Below are positions 1 through 6,176 of a stretch of DNA of 23,180 nucleotides, piece after piece. Where the stretch lies: contig DDJQ01000094.1 in NCBI GenBank assembly GCA_002339125.1, forward strand, positions 620 through 23,799, written 5' to 3'. Source of the stretch: Alteromonadaceae bacterium UBA2620 (lineage in GTDB: Bacteria > Pseudomonadota > Gammaproteobacteria > Enterobacterales > Alteromonadaceae). The position numbers were made by a program, and so were the translations under genes. Position 1 is the first letter of the stretch. The number at the start of each line of letters is the position of its first letter. The notes below the pieces were generated by a model. The model was given only the letters and a program-made list of their open reading frames with translations. It searched no databases and was not told the origin of the DNA.

Positions 1-69
1 TAGCTCAGTTGGTAGAGCAGTTGACTTTTAATCAATTGGTCGCTGGTTCGAATCCAGCACGACCCACCA
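1..69 (+). tRNA. tRNA-Lys (anticodon TTT), 5' end cut off by window
   Basis: The window starts at tRNA position 8, so the seven bases of the 5' acceptor strand are missing. The D arm (TAGCTCAGTTGGTAGAGC), the anticodon loop CTTTTAA with TTT, the T arm with GGTTCGAATCC, the 3' acceptor strand ACGACCC (59-65), discriminator A and encoded CCA (67-69) are all visible. In E. coli a tRNA cluster that includes tRNA-Lys genes lies between cpoB and nadA, so this is the conserved neighbour of the next gene. Confidence 0.95.
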
Positions 70-387
70 TCTTTCTCAATAGCAATAACCCTATCACTGT
101 ATGAACAAACCATACATGCCCGCGCAGGATGCGAACCAGCGAAGCTGTTCGACACTAAACTATTCCTCTTATCAGCTCGAAGTAGGGCAAAGCTTGAGGA
201 GTGCTGTCTACGCTCCAGATCTGCTGCTTGAAAGAAGCATTACCAGCCCCACATCTACAAAGAGAGGCAAACCGTAAACATTATTCTGATTATTTAATAA
301 ACAAGCGCCCGGGTGTATGAAATTTTTATGACACTCGTGTATAATCGCCGCCCGTTGAGCCATAACCAGGTTAGGTATTTAGTAGCC
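70..387. other. Gap between tRNA-Lys and nadA
   Basis: I see no gene in these 318 bases. There is no clear terminator after the tRNA. On the minus strand, around 125-141, a stretch resembles the tRNA T arm (CGCTGGTTCGCATCC against CGCTGGTTCGAATCC at 41-55). Bases 132-150 can fold as an imperfect hairpin (GAACCAGC with GCTGTTC). The nadA -10 box lies near the right end. Confidence 0.5.
340..345 (+). promoter_or_regulatory. nadA promoter, consensus -10 box
   Basis: TATAAT occurs 43 bases before the nadA start, which would place transcription initiation near 352 and give a leader of about 36 bases. No -35 box close to TTGACA is present at 16-18 bases, so the promoter may need an activator or rely on its -10 box. 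It lies inside the longest possible ORF extension of nadA and so argues for the downstream start codon. Confidence 0.5.
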
Positions 388-1446
388 ATGACAATAGCGT
401 ATCGTATCGACCAGATTGATTATCCGTTTCCGGCAAAGCCTGCCGTGCTGTCTGACGCCCGTAAGGCGCAGCTTAAAGATAAGATCAAAGCGTTGCTGAA
501 AGAAAAAAATGCAACCATGGTCGCGCACTACTATACCGACCCTGAAATTCAGGCGCTGGCGGAAGAGACCGGCGGTTGCGTTGCAGACTCACTGGAAATG
601 GCCCGTTTTGGTCGTGATGCCGCCGAGCAGACGCTGTTGGTTGCCGGCGTGAAATTTATGGGCGAAACAGCCAAAATCCTGAGCCCTGAGAAGCGCGTTC
701 TCATGCCCACGATGGAAGCAACCTGTTCGCTTGACTTAGGTTGTCCCATCGAAGAGTTCTCAGCATTCTGTGATGCACATCCTGATCACACTGTAGTGGT
801 TTATGCTAATACTTCAGCGGCCGTTAAAGCTCGCGCCGATTGGGTGGTTACTTCCAGCATCGCGCTTGAAATCGTCGAGCACTTAGACAGCTTGGGCAAA
901 CCTATTATCTGGGGCCCGGATCGTCACTTAGGTTCTTACATTGCCAAGAAAACCGGTGCTGACATGCTAATGTGGCAGGGCGAGTGTATCGTTCATGACG
1001 AATTCTCCTCGCAAGCGCTCCAGGACATGAAAGCACTGTATCCTGAAGCGGCAGTACTGGTTCATCCCGAATCGCCAGCCAGCGTGGTTGAAATGGCCGA
1101 TGCCGTGGGATCTACCAGTCAGCTTATTCAGGCTGCACAGGATATGCCTAACCAAACCTTTATCGTTGCTACCGACAAAGGCATTTTTTATAAAATGCAG
1201 CAGTTGATGCCTGAGAAGCAGTTCATAGAAGCCCCTACGGCTGGTAATGGCGCAACGTGTAAAAGCTGCGCACACTGCCCGTGGATGGCTATGAATGGCC
1301 TTGAGGCTATCTATGAGTCGCTTTCTACCGATGACACCAGTGCTCACGAAATCTTTGTTGATGACGCCCTGCGTGAGAGAGCCCTCATTCCTCTGAACAG
1401 AATGCTGGACTTTTCTGCACAGTTAAAAGCGAAGAAAAGCGCATAG
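388..1446 (+). CDS. nadA: Quinolinate synthase NadA
   Basis: A cytosolic [4Fe-4S] enzyme that condenses iminoaspartate (made by NadB) with dihydroxyacetone phosphate to quinolinate, the precursor of the NAD pyridine ring. The product is 352 residues, against 347 in E. coli, and is closely similar along its full length (for example KNATMVAHYYTDPEIQ, VVVYANTSAAVKARADWV, CAHCPWMAMNGL). From the ATG at 388 the three cluster cysteines fall at 113, 200 and 297, exactly the E. coli numbers, with the typical CxxCxxC at 291-297. This settles the start: the frame is open back to an ATG at 313, but that extension is not family sequence and overlaps the -10 box at 340. No strong Shine-Dalgarno sequence precedes 388. 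It is transcribed alone and followed by a terminator. Confidence 0.97.
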   Translation: MTIAYRIDQIDYPFPAKPAVLSDARKAQLKDKIKALLKEKNATMVAHYYTDPEIQALAEETGGCVADSLEMARFGRDAAEQTLLVAGVKFMGETAKILSPEKRVLMPTMEATCSLDLGCPIEEFSAFCDAHPDHTVVVYANTSAAVKARADWVVTSSIALEIVEHLDSLGKPIIWGPDRHLGSYIAKKTGADMLMWQGECIVHDEFSSQALQDMKALYPEAAVLVHPESPASVVEMADAVGSTSQLIQAAQDMPNQTFIVATDKGIFYKMQQLMPEKQFIEAPTAGNGATCKSCAHCPWMAMNGLEAIYESLSTDDTSAHEIFVDDALRERALIPLNRMLDFSAQLKAKKSA

Positions 1447-1455
1447 TGCCTAATT

Positions 1456-1478
1456 AATCAGCAGTTGGCTGATTTTTT
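1456..1478 (+). terminator. Rho-independent terminator of nadA
   Basis: The stem AATCAGC (1456-1462) pairs with GCTGATT (1468-1474) across a 5-base loop and runs into a T tract ending at 1478. It starts 10 bases after the nadA stop codon. Confidence 0.8.
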
Positions 1479-1489
1479 AAGGGTAGTTC

Positions 1490-1518
1490 TTGATTCGAAG
1501 CGCGGCTTTACCTACTAT
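1490..1518 (+). promoter_or_regulatory. Stable-RNA-type promoter for the tRNA-Ser unit
   Basis: The -35 box TTGATT (1490-1495) and -10 box TACTAT (1513-1518) are separated by exactly 17 bases, followed by the G+C-rich discriminator ACGCGC. A G+C-rich discriminator is typical of growth-rate-controlled tRNA and rRNA promoters. The predicted start near 1525 is about 35 bases before the tRNA-Ser-like fragment at 1560 and about 190 bases before the intact tRNA-Ser. Confidence 0.55.
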
Positions 1519-1559
1519 ACGCGCACTTATTCGCAGCGATGCGATAAAAACAATTTTTC

Positions 1560-1586
1560 AGAGATGGCTGAGTGGGTGAGCATTCG
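1560..1586 (+). pseudogene. Decayed tRNA-Ser 5' fragment
   Basis: Bases 1560-1575 (AGAGATGGCTGAGTGG) are identical to 1716-1731, the acceptor and D-arm portion of the intact tRNA-Ser downstream. The next bases keep a possible D stem (GCT with AGC at 1579-1581), but no credible anticodon arm, T arm or CCA end follows. It sits where the first tRNA of a transcript from the 1490 promoter would be expected. I read it as the remnant of a tandem tRNA-Ser copy. A role in processing the downstream tRNA cannot be excluded. Confidence 0.5.
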
Positions 1587-1605
1587 GTTGTCGAAGACAA
1601 AAAAG

Positions 1606-1700
1606 GGTGACTTAACGTCACGCTTTTAGAAGCACAACGGCTCGACAGGACGTCGAGACTGGGTGAGGTTCTCAGGGGTGTGTTAATGTTGATGTGCTTC
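1606..1700 (+). other. Hairpin-rich leader between pseudo-tRNA and tRNA-Ser
   Basis: Three potential stems are visible: GTGAC/GTCAC around TTAAC (about 1607-1622); CTCGAC/GTCGAG around AGGAC (about 1641-1657); and an outer stem GAAGCACA (1629-1636) with TGTGCTTC (1693-1700) that encloses the second. The segment has no ORF of note on the plus strand and lies inside the predicted tRNA transcript. Whether it is a remnant tRNA body, a processing spacer or a small RNA cannot be told. Confidence 0.35.
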
Positions 1701-1713
1701 GAAGATACAATTT

Positions 1714-1804
1714 GGAGAGATGGCTGAGTGGCTGAAGGCGCACGCCTGGAAAGTGTGTATACGTTTATAGCGTATCGAGGGTTCGAATCCCTCTCTCTCC
1801 GCCA
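1714..1804 (+). tRNA. tRNA-Ser (anticodon GGA)
   Basis: The acceptor strands GGAGAGA (1714-1720) and TCTCTCC (1794-1800) pair, with discriminator G and encoded CCA at 1802-1804. The anticodon stem CACGC/GTGTG holds loop CTGGAAA with GGA at 1748-1750. A long class II variable arm (TATACGTTTATAGCGTATC) and a T arm with GGTTCGAATCC follow. It closely resembles E. coli tRNA-Ser(GGA). Confidence 0.97.
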
Positions 1805-1813
1805 GATATAAAG

Positions 1814-1837
1814 AAACCGGCTTTTGCCGGTTTTTTT
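1814..1837 (+). terminator. Rho-independent terminator of tRNA-Ser
   Basis: AAACCGGC (1814-1821) pairs with GCCGGTTT (1826-1833) across a TTTT loop and ends in a run of seven T (1831-1837). It begins 10 bases after the tRNA CCA. Confidence 0.92.
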
Positions 1838-2074
1838 ATGTCCGATAGAGATTGGATGAGAACCCGGGTGCAAGCCTCGCCTCGCGAGGCTTTGTATTAT
1901 CAAGACCACAGAGAAACGGCATAACCACCTACTTGCGCAAAAAGACAGGTCGTGACTGTCCACTATTCTCCACTATCCACTATTCTCTATTTCGAAAACG
2001 TTGCACTTTTGACTCTATTTTAATAGCCTTCGATATGAGGACGATGCATTTTAAACTTATATAAGGATATATTT
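1838..2074. other. Gap before the exported CxxC gene
   Basis: No gene is supported here. It holds a perfect 9-base-pair hairpin (AAGCCTCGC 1872-1880, loop CTC, GCGAGGCTT 1884-1892) that could act as a further terminator on either strand, and a short direct repeat near 1959-1990 in which TCCACTATTC occurs twice with a truncated TCCACTA between. The sequence becomes A+T-rich from about 1985 onward, where a promoter for the next gene would be expected, but I cannot pick a convincing one. Confidence 0.5.
1872..1892. repeat. Perfect 9-bp inverted repeat (hairpin)
   Basis: AAGCCTCGC and GCGAGGCTT flank a 3-base loop. It is strong and G+C-rich but is followed by only three T on the plus strand, so it is at best a weak terminator. 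Confidence 0.5.
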
Positions 2075-3004
2075 ATGTCAAAAATTGTATTATTAATTGT
2101 TCTGTTCTGTTCTGCTCAGATTGCTATTGCGCAAGCAAGCCAAAGTATCTCATCGACAAACTCAATATATTGCCATGGTTGTTCTGAGTCCACTTTAAGG
2201 CAGGAACTTTATGAAAAAGCCCTGGAGATTGGTTTTCCCGATCCCATGTTTGACCCAGATGATAACATACCAGTAACGGTATATTCGTTTGATATTGCTA
2301 CCGGTATGGCTAGTAGTCATGATGTTTATAATCGGATGGATTTGTTAACAAATTCTCCATATATGACACTAGATGTATCGCATATGGTGCCCGGAGAGGT
2401 AGGTAGTGCTTGGTATGAATTTTCAAGTACTACGAAGGATTTTTTTAGTTCGCCATTTGAAAGCTCTTTGAATGGGTATGATGTTCTTTTAAGTCCGCAA
2501 CTACAAAGTCAGGTTGCTAGTGATATCAATAACACTTGGTATATATTGGTTAACGCCGCAGTTCGCGATTTGGACGTGCTTGGAGCTATTTTTAAATCTA
2601 TTGATTTTAGTGTTATTAGCTCTATCAATGTGACTTTTGCTGACAATATAGTAATGACTTTCAAACTGGAGAACATTGAGCAAGTTACTCTAAATGACAT
2701 TTCTAATTTAGATTTAAAATACCTTCCAGATAGCGCTTTTCTTATTATGGAAGACGGTACGCTTTTAAAAATACCGGACGATTCTTCAGATAATTTTGGT
2801 CCATTAGTGGTAACGCTGACTGAGGACGAAGCTCTCCCTTTGTACGATTATTTAAGCAATTATGGATATACAAGTACCGGCGGTGGCGCGCTTGGTGGAT
2901 TTGGTAATTCCAATATTGTGTGTAATGTGACACATGTCGAAGAAACCGTAGAACCAGATGGAACGATAAAGCGTTCAGCGACTTATCGTTGTACAATTCA
3001 ATAA
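2075..3004 (+). CDS. Exported protein of unknown function with N-terminal CxxC
   Basis: I do not recognise a named family with confidence. The 309-residue product starts with a Sec signal peptide (hydrophobic residues 4-19, likely cleavage after Ala19 in AIA-Q), then a CHGC motif at 33-36 in the mature N terminus, a long acidic, aromatic- and Ser/Asn-rich body without membrane helices, and two more cysteines near the C terminus (283 and 306). It therefore probably acts in the periplasm or at the outer membrane, with four cysteines that could form disulfides. The N-terminal CxxC followed by a Leu/Gln-rich helix recalls short exported proteins of unknown function in other gammaproteobacteria; that is memory, not a search result. 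The start is supported by AAGGA 9 bases upstream. The gene is visibly richer in A+T than its neighbours and is followed after 9 bases by a small membrane protein gene, so the two are probably co-transcribed. Recent transfer is possible. Confidence 0.75.
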   Translation: MSKIVLLIVLFCSAQIAIAQASQSISSTNSIYCHGCSESTLRQELYEKALEIGFPDPMFDPDDNIPVTVYSFDIATGMASSHDVYNRMDLLTNSPYMTLDVSHMVPGEVGSAWYEFSSTTKDFFSSPFESSLNGYDVLLSPQLQSQVASDINNTWYILVNAAVRDLDVLGAIFKSIDFSVISSINVTFADNIVMTFKLENIEQVTLNDISNLDLKYLPDSAFLIMEDGTLLKIPDDSSDNFGPLVVTLTEDEALPLYDYLSNYGYTSTGGGALGGFGNSNIVCNVTHVEETVEPDGTIKRSATYRCTIQ

Positions 3005-3013
3005 GAGGCTGGT

Positions 3014-3226
3014 ATGGGAAATAATCATTTATTAGCGTTAATAATAGCATTTATAATTTTATTATCTGTCTTGAGTCTATTGCCAATCTACCTGTTCAGA
3101 AATAAGTTTTATTCAAAGGCCGAAATGGTCGTATGGGGAATTGTTTTTCTGCTCTTTCCATTTGTTTCAGTGCTGATCTTTTTGATTATAAAGCTATCAT
3201 TTCCAAAAAATGAATGTGGTAAATAA
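3014..3226 (+). CDS. Small two-helix inner-membrane protein
   Basis: A 70-residue protein with two strongly hydrophobic segments (about residues 6-28 and 38-62), a short basic connecting loop (RNKFYSK) and a basic C terminus. The second helix, with Trp near its start and Phe-Pro in the middle, has the general look of the short membrane hairpins annotated as phospholipase D N-terminal-like (PLDc_N), but the likeness is loose. AAGAGG precedes the ATG by about 5 bases. It lies 9 bases behind the exported CxxC protein, is equally A+T-rich and probably shares its transcript. No function can be assigned. Confidence 0.7.
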   Translation: MGNNHLLALIIAFIILLSVLSLLPIYLFRNKFYSKAEMVVWGIVFLLFPFVSVLIFLIIKLSFPKNECGK

Positions 3227-3239
3227 TTAAAGTAAACAC

Positions 3240-3277
3240 AGTAAAGCGCAATGATTGTCCTCTCTTTGCGTTTTACT
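3240..3277. terminator. Hairpin between convergent genes, likely bidirectional terminator
   Basis: AGTAAAGCGCAA (3240-3251) pairs with TTGCGTTTTACT (3266-3277), 12 base pairs with one G-U pair, across a 14-base loop. It lies just after the small membrane protein gene and downstream of the minus-strand VOC gene. T-rich flanks are modest. Confidence 0.5.
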
Positions 3278-3411
3278 GCTCTATATCCGGATGAAACTGC
3301 GTGCTGAGATTGGCAATCAATAAATCGGATAATGACTGTCCGGTATTGCGAATTCTACTCTATTTACTTTGCATAATGGCAGTAGCTGGGACCATAAGCC
3401 TTTTTAAGCTA

Positions 3412-3792
3412 TCAGGCTTTGATGTTGACCTTCCAGGGCGGGTTCAGCCGATTGTCACCGGCCCAATACAACTTAATTTTGTTGCCAGAAGGATCGTGCA
3501 AAATGGCCTCTTTCCACAGATAACGTTGCTCTGTGGGCGGTTGCTCAAAAACGATACCCTTTTCAAGTAACTCCTCGTAGAGCTCGTCAAGCGCTTCATG
3601 TTCAAAATAAATCACCGTAGGATTGGTTATCCCGGCATCTTCCAGCGACAGTGAGAAGGTGGTATCGCCATCAGGGCAAATAAAGCGCGCGTAGTGAGGC
3701 GTATCTACAATCTGGGTAAAGCCCAGGGTTAAGTAAAACTGTACCGCTTGTGACATGTCCTGCACAGGCAGGGTGACCTGATTGAGCTCCAT
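3412..3792 (-). CDS. VOC-superfamily (glyoxalase/bleomycin-resistance fold) protein
   Basis: A 126-residue single-domain protein with the two-module beta-alpha-beta-beta-beta VOC pattern: VTLPVQDMSQAVQFYLTLGF at 6-25, then a central acidic helix (residues 66-77, LDELYEELLEKG) and the closing strand LHDPSGNKIKLYW near 98-110. The usual metal ligands are altered. The position of the first ligand (His5 in GloA) is Gln5, and the Glu of the closing strand (IEL in GloA) is Lys (IKL). It is therefore unlikely to be glyoxalase I; a binding or isomerase-type role is open. The ATG has GGAGA about 11 bases upstream. It is the last of three minus-strand genes (yehS-like, YdjM-like, this) spaced 33 and 22 bases, probably one operon. 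Confidence 0.85.
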   Translation of the reverse strand: MELNQVTLPVQDMSQAVQFYLTLGFTQIVDTPHYARFICPDGDTTFSLSLEDAGITNPTVIYFEHEALDELYEELLEKGIVFEQPPTEQRYLWKEAILHDPSGNKIKLYWAGDNRLNPPWKVNIKA

Positions 3793-3814
3793 ATCGTTGC
3801 TTTCTCCAACTGGG

Positions 3815-4318
3815 TTAATAATGCTTTTTGCGGGTGTGCCAGTGCACTACATAAAATAACACCGCCCCAAGCATACCACTGTAGAGGCAGAGTTTGTGCA
3901 GAGTACTCACTGATATTATTGCCAGTAATGGGTTAGCTAGCGTTAGTGGAAACGCGGGTTGGACATCCCCATGCATGATGGCATCCAGTCCTACGTGGCT
4001 GTAACTGCCAATAAAGGCGCTCAGAAAAGCCACCCACCAGGCAATAACTATGGGCTGCGAGGGCTTGGCGATTCCAATTATTTTCAGACCAAACTCGGAT
4101 AAATATTTGCCGGTTAATGCGGCAAATATAGCAATCAGTGAACTACCGGGTATGGTGTGAGAAAAACCGTGCACGTGGCCGTGGCCCACAATCATCACCC
4201 ACAGCGGCTGCACGTCCATCACAATTTGCGTCCAGCCAAATACCATCAAACTAAAGCTACCTTGCAGTAGTGCTTTAATCAGCAGGCCCGGGCCCATGTG
4301 TACAGGTGTAAATGGCAT
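3815..4318 (-). CDS. YdjM-like inner-membrane protein, putative metal-dependent hydrolase
   Basis: A 167-residue, mostly hydrophobic protein with about four membrane segments. It carries the His/Asp pattern of the YdjM (PF04307) family of membrane-bound putative metal-dependent hydrolases: MPFTPVHM at the start, Asp35, a His-rich loop at 46-54 (HGHVHGFSH), and SHVGLDAIMHGD at 107-118 followed by a Pro-rich stretch, like the GHRGFTHS and SHILADMLTP motifs of YdjM. The family assignment is from motif memory and the activity and substrate are unknown. It lies between the yehS-like and VOC genes on the same strand with short gaps. No clear Shine-Dalgarno sequence precedes the ATG, but the MPFTP start is typical of related proteins. 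Confidence 0.7.
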   Translation of the reverse strand: MPFTPVHMGPGLLIKALLQGSFSLMVFGWTQIVMDVQPLWVMIVGHGHVHGFSHTIPGSSLIAIFAALTGKYLSEFGLKIIGIAKPSQPIVIAWWVAFLSAFIGSYSHVGLDAIMHGDVQPAFPLTLANPLLAIISVSTLHKLCLYSGMLGAVLFYVVHWHTRKKHY

Positions 4319-4351
4319 TACAGTTTCTGGTTATCAGTTAAGTGGTGGCTA

Positions 4352-5029
4352 CTAATCCTGCTCGCGGCGTTTTGCCGGGCGTTTGGTTTTCTTACTATCA
4401 TCCGACTTATGCCAAACAGAGATGCGGCCACCTGACTTAGTCCGTTTTTCATCTGGCTTGCTAGTCGCTCCCGGTCGCTTAGGCTTTACTTTCTTTTTCA
4501 GCGATTTTTTGATCGCTGGGGAGTTAACCGGTGCACCATTGTCGGTTACCGGTGAAGCGACATCGGGTCTTAATTTTCGGGCCAGACCGAGCAGAAAATA
4601 CCGCAGAACCTGATCGCCGCAGGGTTTAAAATTACGATGGTCGGGCTTACGGAAAAACGCCGACATTTCACCCTTACTCATATTGAAATTGCCGAGCTTC
4701 ATCACTTCCAGCATATCGTCGTCACGAAACGACAGGGCGATTCGTAGTTTGCGCAGAATTTCGTTATTGCTTAAAAACTCCCCCTTGGCCAATTGCGGTG
4801 GCGGTGTATCAGACTGGGCTCCGCGCATTTTAATGATCAGACCATCCAGAAACATCGCCATCACGCTGTCCCGGCAGGGCAGATAACCGGGTTCTTCTAC
4901 TTTTCGCATGTTGGCTTTCAGATACTCAATATCCATTTTATAGCCAGCTAACTTAAAAATATTAATGGCAGCCGTATCGTCTATTCGCAGGGCGAAGCGC
5001 ACTCTGCGCAAAACATCATTGTGGTTCAT
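4352..5029 (-). CDS. yehS: DUF1456 (YehS-like) protein with long basic C-terminal tail
   Basis: The first ~150 residues are two copies of the DUF1456 domain as in E. coli YehS (156 residues): repeat 1 at about 1-70 (NDVLRRVRFAL, then RDSVMAMFLDGLI) and repeat 2 at about 86-152 (NNEILRKLRIAL, then GDQVLRYFLLGLARKLR). The function of YehS is unknown. Unlike YehS, this protein continues to 225 residues with a low-complexity Lys/Arg/Ser/Pro-rich tail (about 160-225), which looks disordered and could bind nucleic acid or other polyanions. It is the first gene of a probable three-gene minus-strand operon. The upstream region has a long-range inverted repeat (5064-5187). Confidence 0.88.
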   Translation of the reverse strand: MNHNDVLRRVRFALRIDDTAAINIFKLAGYKMDIEYLKANMRKVEEPGYLPCRDSVMAMFLDGLIIKMRGAQSDTPPPQLAKGEFLSNNEILRKLRIALSFRDDDMLEVMKLGNFNMSKGEMSAFFRKPDHRNFKPCGDQVLRYFLLGLARKLRPDVASPVTDNGAPVNSPAIKKSLKKKVKPKRPGATSKPDEKRTKSGGRISVWHKSDDSKKTKRPAKRREQD

Positions 5030-5063
5030 ATTGATTGGGACTTATAAGTTGTCGAAGGTCTGT

Positions 5064-5187
5064 CGCGCCAGGGGGCATTTGCGTGTCGCATGCAGCAGGA
5101 CGAGCCAGTAAGGCAGCCAGACCCTAAATAGGTGGCGGTAAGTGCCACGTCACTGGTTAACAGTATACGTTAATTCTGCCTGGCGCG
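5064..5187. repeat. Long-range inverted repeat in the yehS upstream region
   Basis: CGCGCCAGG (5064-5072) and CCTGGCGCG (5179-5187) are perfect inverted 9-mers that close a 124-base segment. Inside are a local stem GTGGC/GCCAC (about 5132-5148) and the inverted repeat TTAAC-N7-GTTAA (5157-5173). On the minus strand this is the region between the LysR stop and the yehS start, so it could be a structured leader, a terminator region for the LysR gene, or a binding site. Confidence 0.4.
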
Positions 5188-5236
5188 TATTCTTAGTTGC
5201 TGCCCATCGCTAATTTTAAATCAGTTTGTGCTGAAT

Positions 5237-6130
5237 CTAACCCAGCAAGGCCTTTGCTTCCGCCACGATACGGTTAACCAACACGTGCTGAGCACGGTTT
5301 TTGCCGGTAATGGCATAAAAACGTTCGGTAATATCGGTAATTTCGCCAATGCATGCCACGTTGTAAAAATCTGCCACGTGGTCGGCAATTGCTGATGGCG
5401 CGCAAAATACGCCAAAGCCCTCGCTGCCAAATACTTTAAGCAGCGCGCTGTCGTCAAACTCTGCCACAATTCTGGGATGCAGCTGGTTGGCTTCAAGCCA
5501 GCTTGTAAGGCCAAGTGTAATACCCGATTTAATGCCGGGTAACAGTAAACTCACGCCGTTGAGCGAACGTGGGAAGTCCTGATGAAGACTTAGCTGGGCA
5601 TGGCTGGCAAAAAAACTTAAGTGAGATTCACCCAAAAAATAGCTGCTGGCATTTAACTGAGTGCCGGGAGCCACCCCACGATCGGCGATTATCAGATCGA
5701 TATGGTTTAACGCTAAGTCACTGATTAACGAGTCAAATGGTCCTTCCCTGAAAATAAAGCGTACATTATTCGACAGGACCATGGTGGAATGCACAAAATC
5801 ATAAGCCAGGACCTTGGGGATGGCATCAGTAATCCCTATAACAAAAGTCTGATCGATGGTCTCATTATCGGCATGGAGCAACTCAACCAGTCTGGCGCCT
5901 TTTTGAAATATTTCACTGGCATGCTGGTAAACTAGTTTGCCTTTACTGTTGAGGTAGAGACGTTTGCTCACCCGGTCAAACAACGAATAGCCCAGTTGTT
6001 TTTCAAATGTACTAAGCTGACCGCTAACGGTTTGCGGTGTAACATGCAACAGTTTAGCGGCACTGGCGATACTGCCTTCACGGGCGATAAGGTAAAAGTA
6101 GTAAAGGTGATGATAATTTAATTGATGCAT
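5237..6130 (-). CDS. LysR-family transcriptional regulator, NhaR-like
   Basis: A 297-residue DNA-binding regulator with the N-terminal winged helix-turn-helix of LysR proteins (residues 4-63). The N terminus (LNYHHLYYFYLIAREGSIA, then LHVTPQTVSGQLSTFEKQLG) follows E. coli NhaR (INYNHLYYF, LTPQTITGQI) more closely than average LysR proteins, and the effector domain also has NhaR-like stretches (EFDDSALLKVFG at about 224-235, IIADRG at 149-154). NhaR senses sodium, but the ligand here is unknown. It is transcribed away from the exporter operon at 6251 across 120 A+T-rich bases, the usual geometry for a LysR regulator and its target. The ATG has no clear Shine-Dalgarno sequence, but the following residues are family-typical. 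Confidence 0.93.
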   Translation of the reverse strand: MHQLNYHHLYYFYLIAREGSIASAAKLLHVTPQTVSGQLSTFEKQLGYSLFDRVSKRLYLNSKGKLVYQHASEIFQKGARLVELLHADNETIDQTFVIGITDAIPKVLAYDFVHSTMVLSNNVRFIFREGPFDSLISDLALNHIDLIIADRGVAPGTQLNASSYFLGESHLSFFASHAQLSLHQDFPRSLNGVSLLLPGIKSGITLGLTSWLEANQLHPRIVAEFDDSALLKVFGSEGFGVFCAPSAIADHVADFYNVACIGEITDITERFYAITGKNRAQHVLVNRIVAEAKALLG

Positions 6131-6140
6131 AATAAGGAAA

Positions 6141-6176
6141 ATTCGATGTTTATAGTAGAATATAACAGTTTTATTC
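6141..6176. promoter_or_regulatory. Candidate LysR operator in the divergent promoter region
   Basis: Three spaced half-sites occur: ATTC (6141-6144), GAAT (6158-6161) and ATTC (6173-6176). They form ATTC-N13-GAAT and GAAT-N11-ATTC inverted repeats. LysR regulators usually bind such interrupted dyads between divergent genes. The A+T-rich context makes chance matches possible. Confidence 0.35.

Noticed and set aside
313..387. Upstream extension of nadA to the ATG at 313
   Set aside because: It overlaps the -10 box and breaks the match of cysteine positions to E. coli NadA numbering.
1508..1963. 151-codon open frame on the minus strand
   Set aside because: It runs antisense through the tRNA-Ser gene and its leader. 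Its RRERDSNPRY-type stretch is the well-known spurious translation of a tRNA complement.
1959..1992. TCCACTATTC repeats as a possible CRISPR or VNTR array
   Set aside because: There are only two full units and a truncated one with no spacers, so it is a short local duplication.
3301..3570. 89-codon plus-strand frame with a hydrophobic stretch
   Set aside because: Its second half is antisense to the clear VOC gene, and it has no ribosome site or family likeness.
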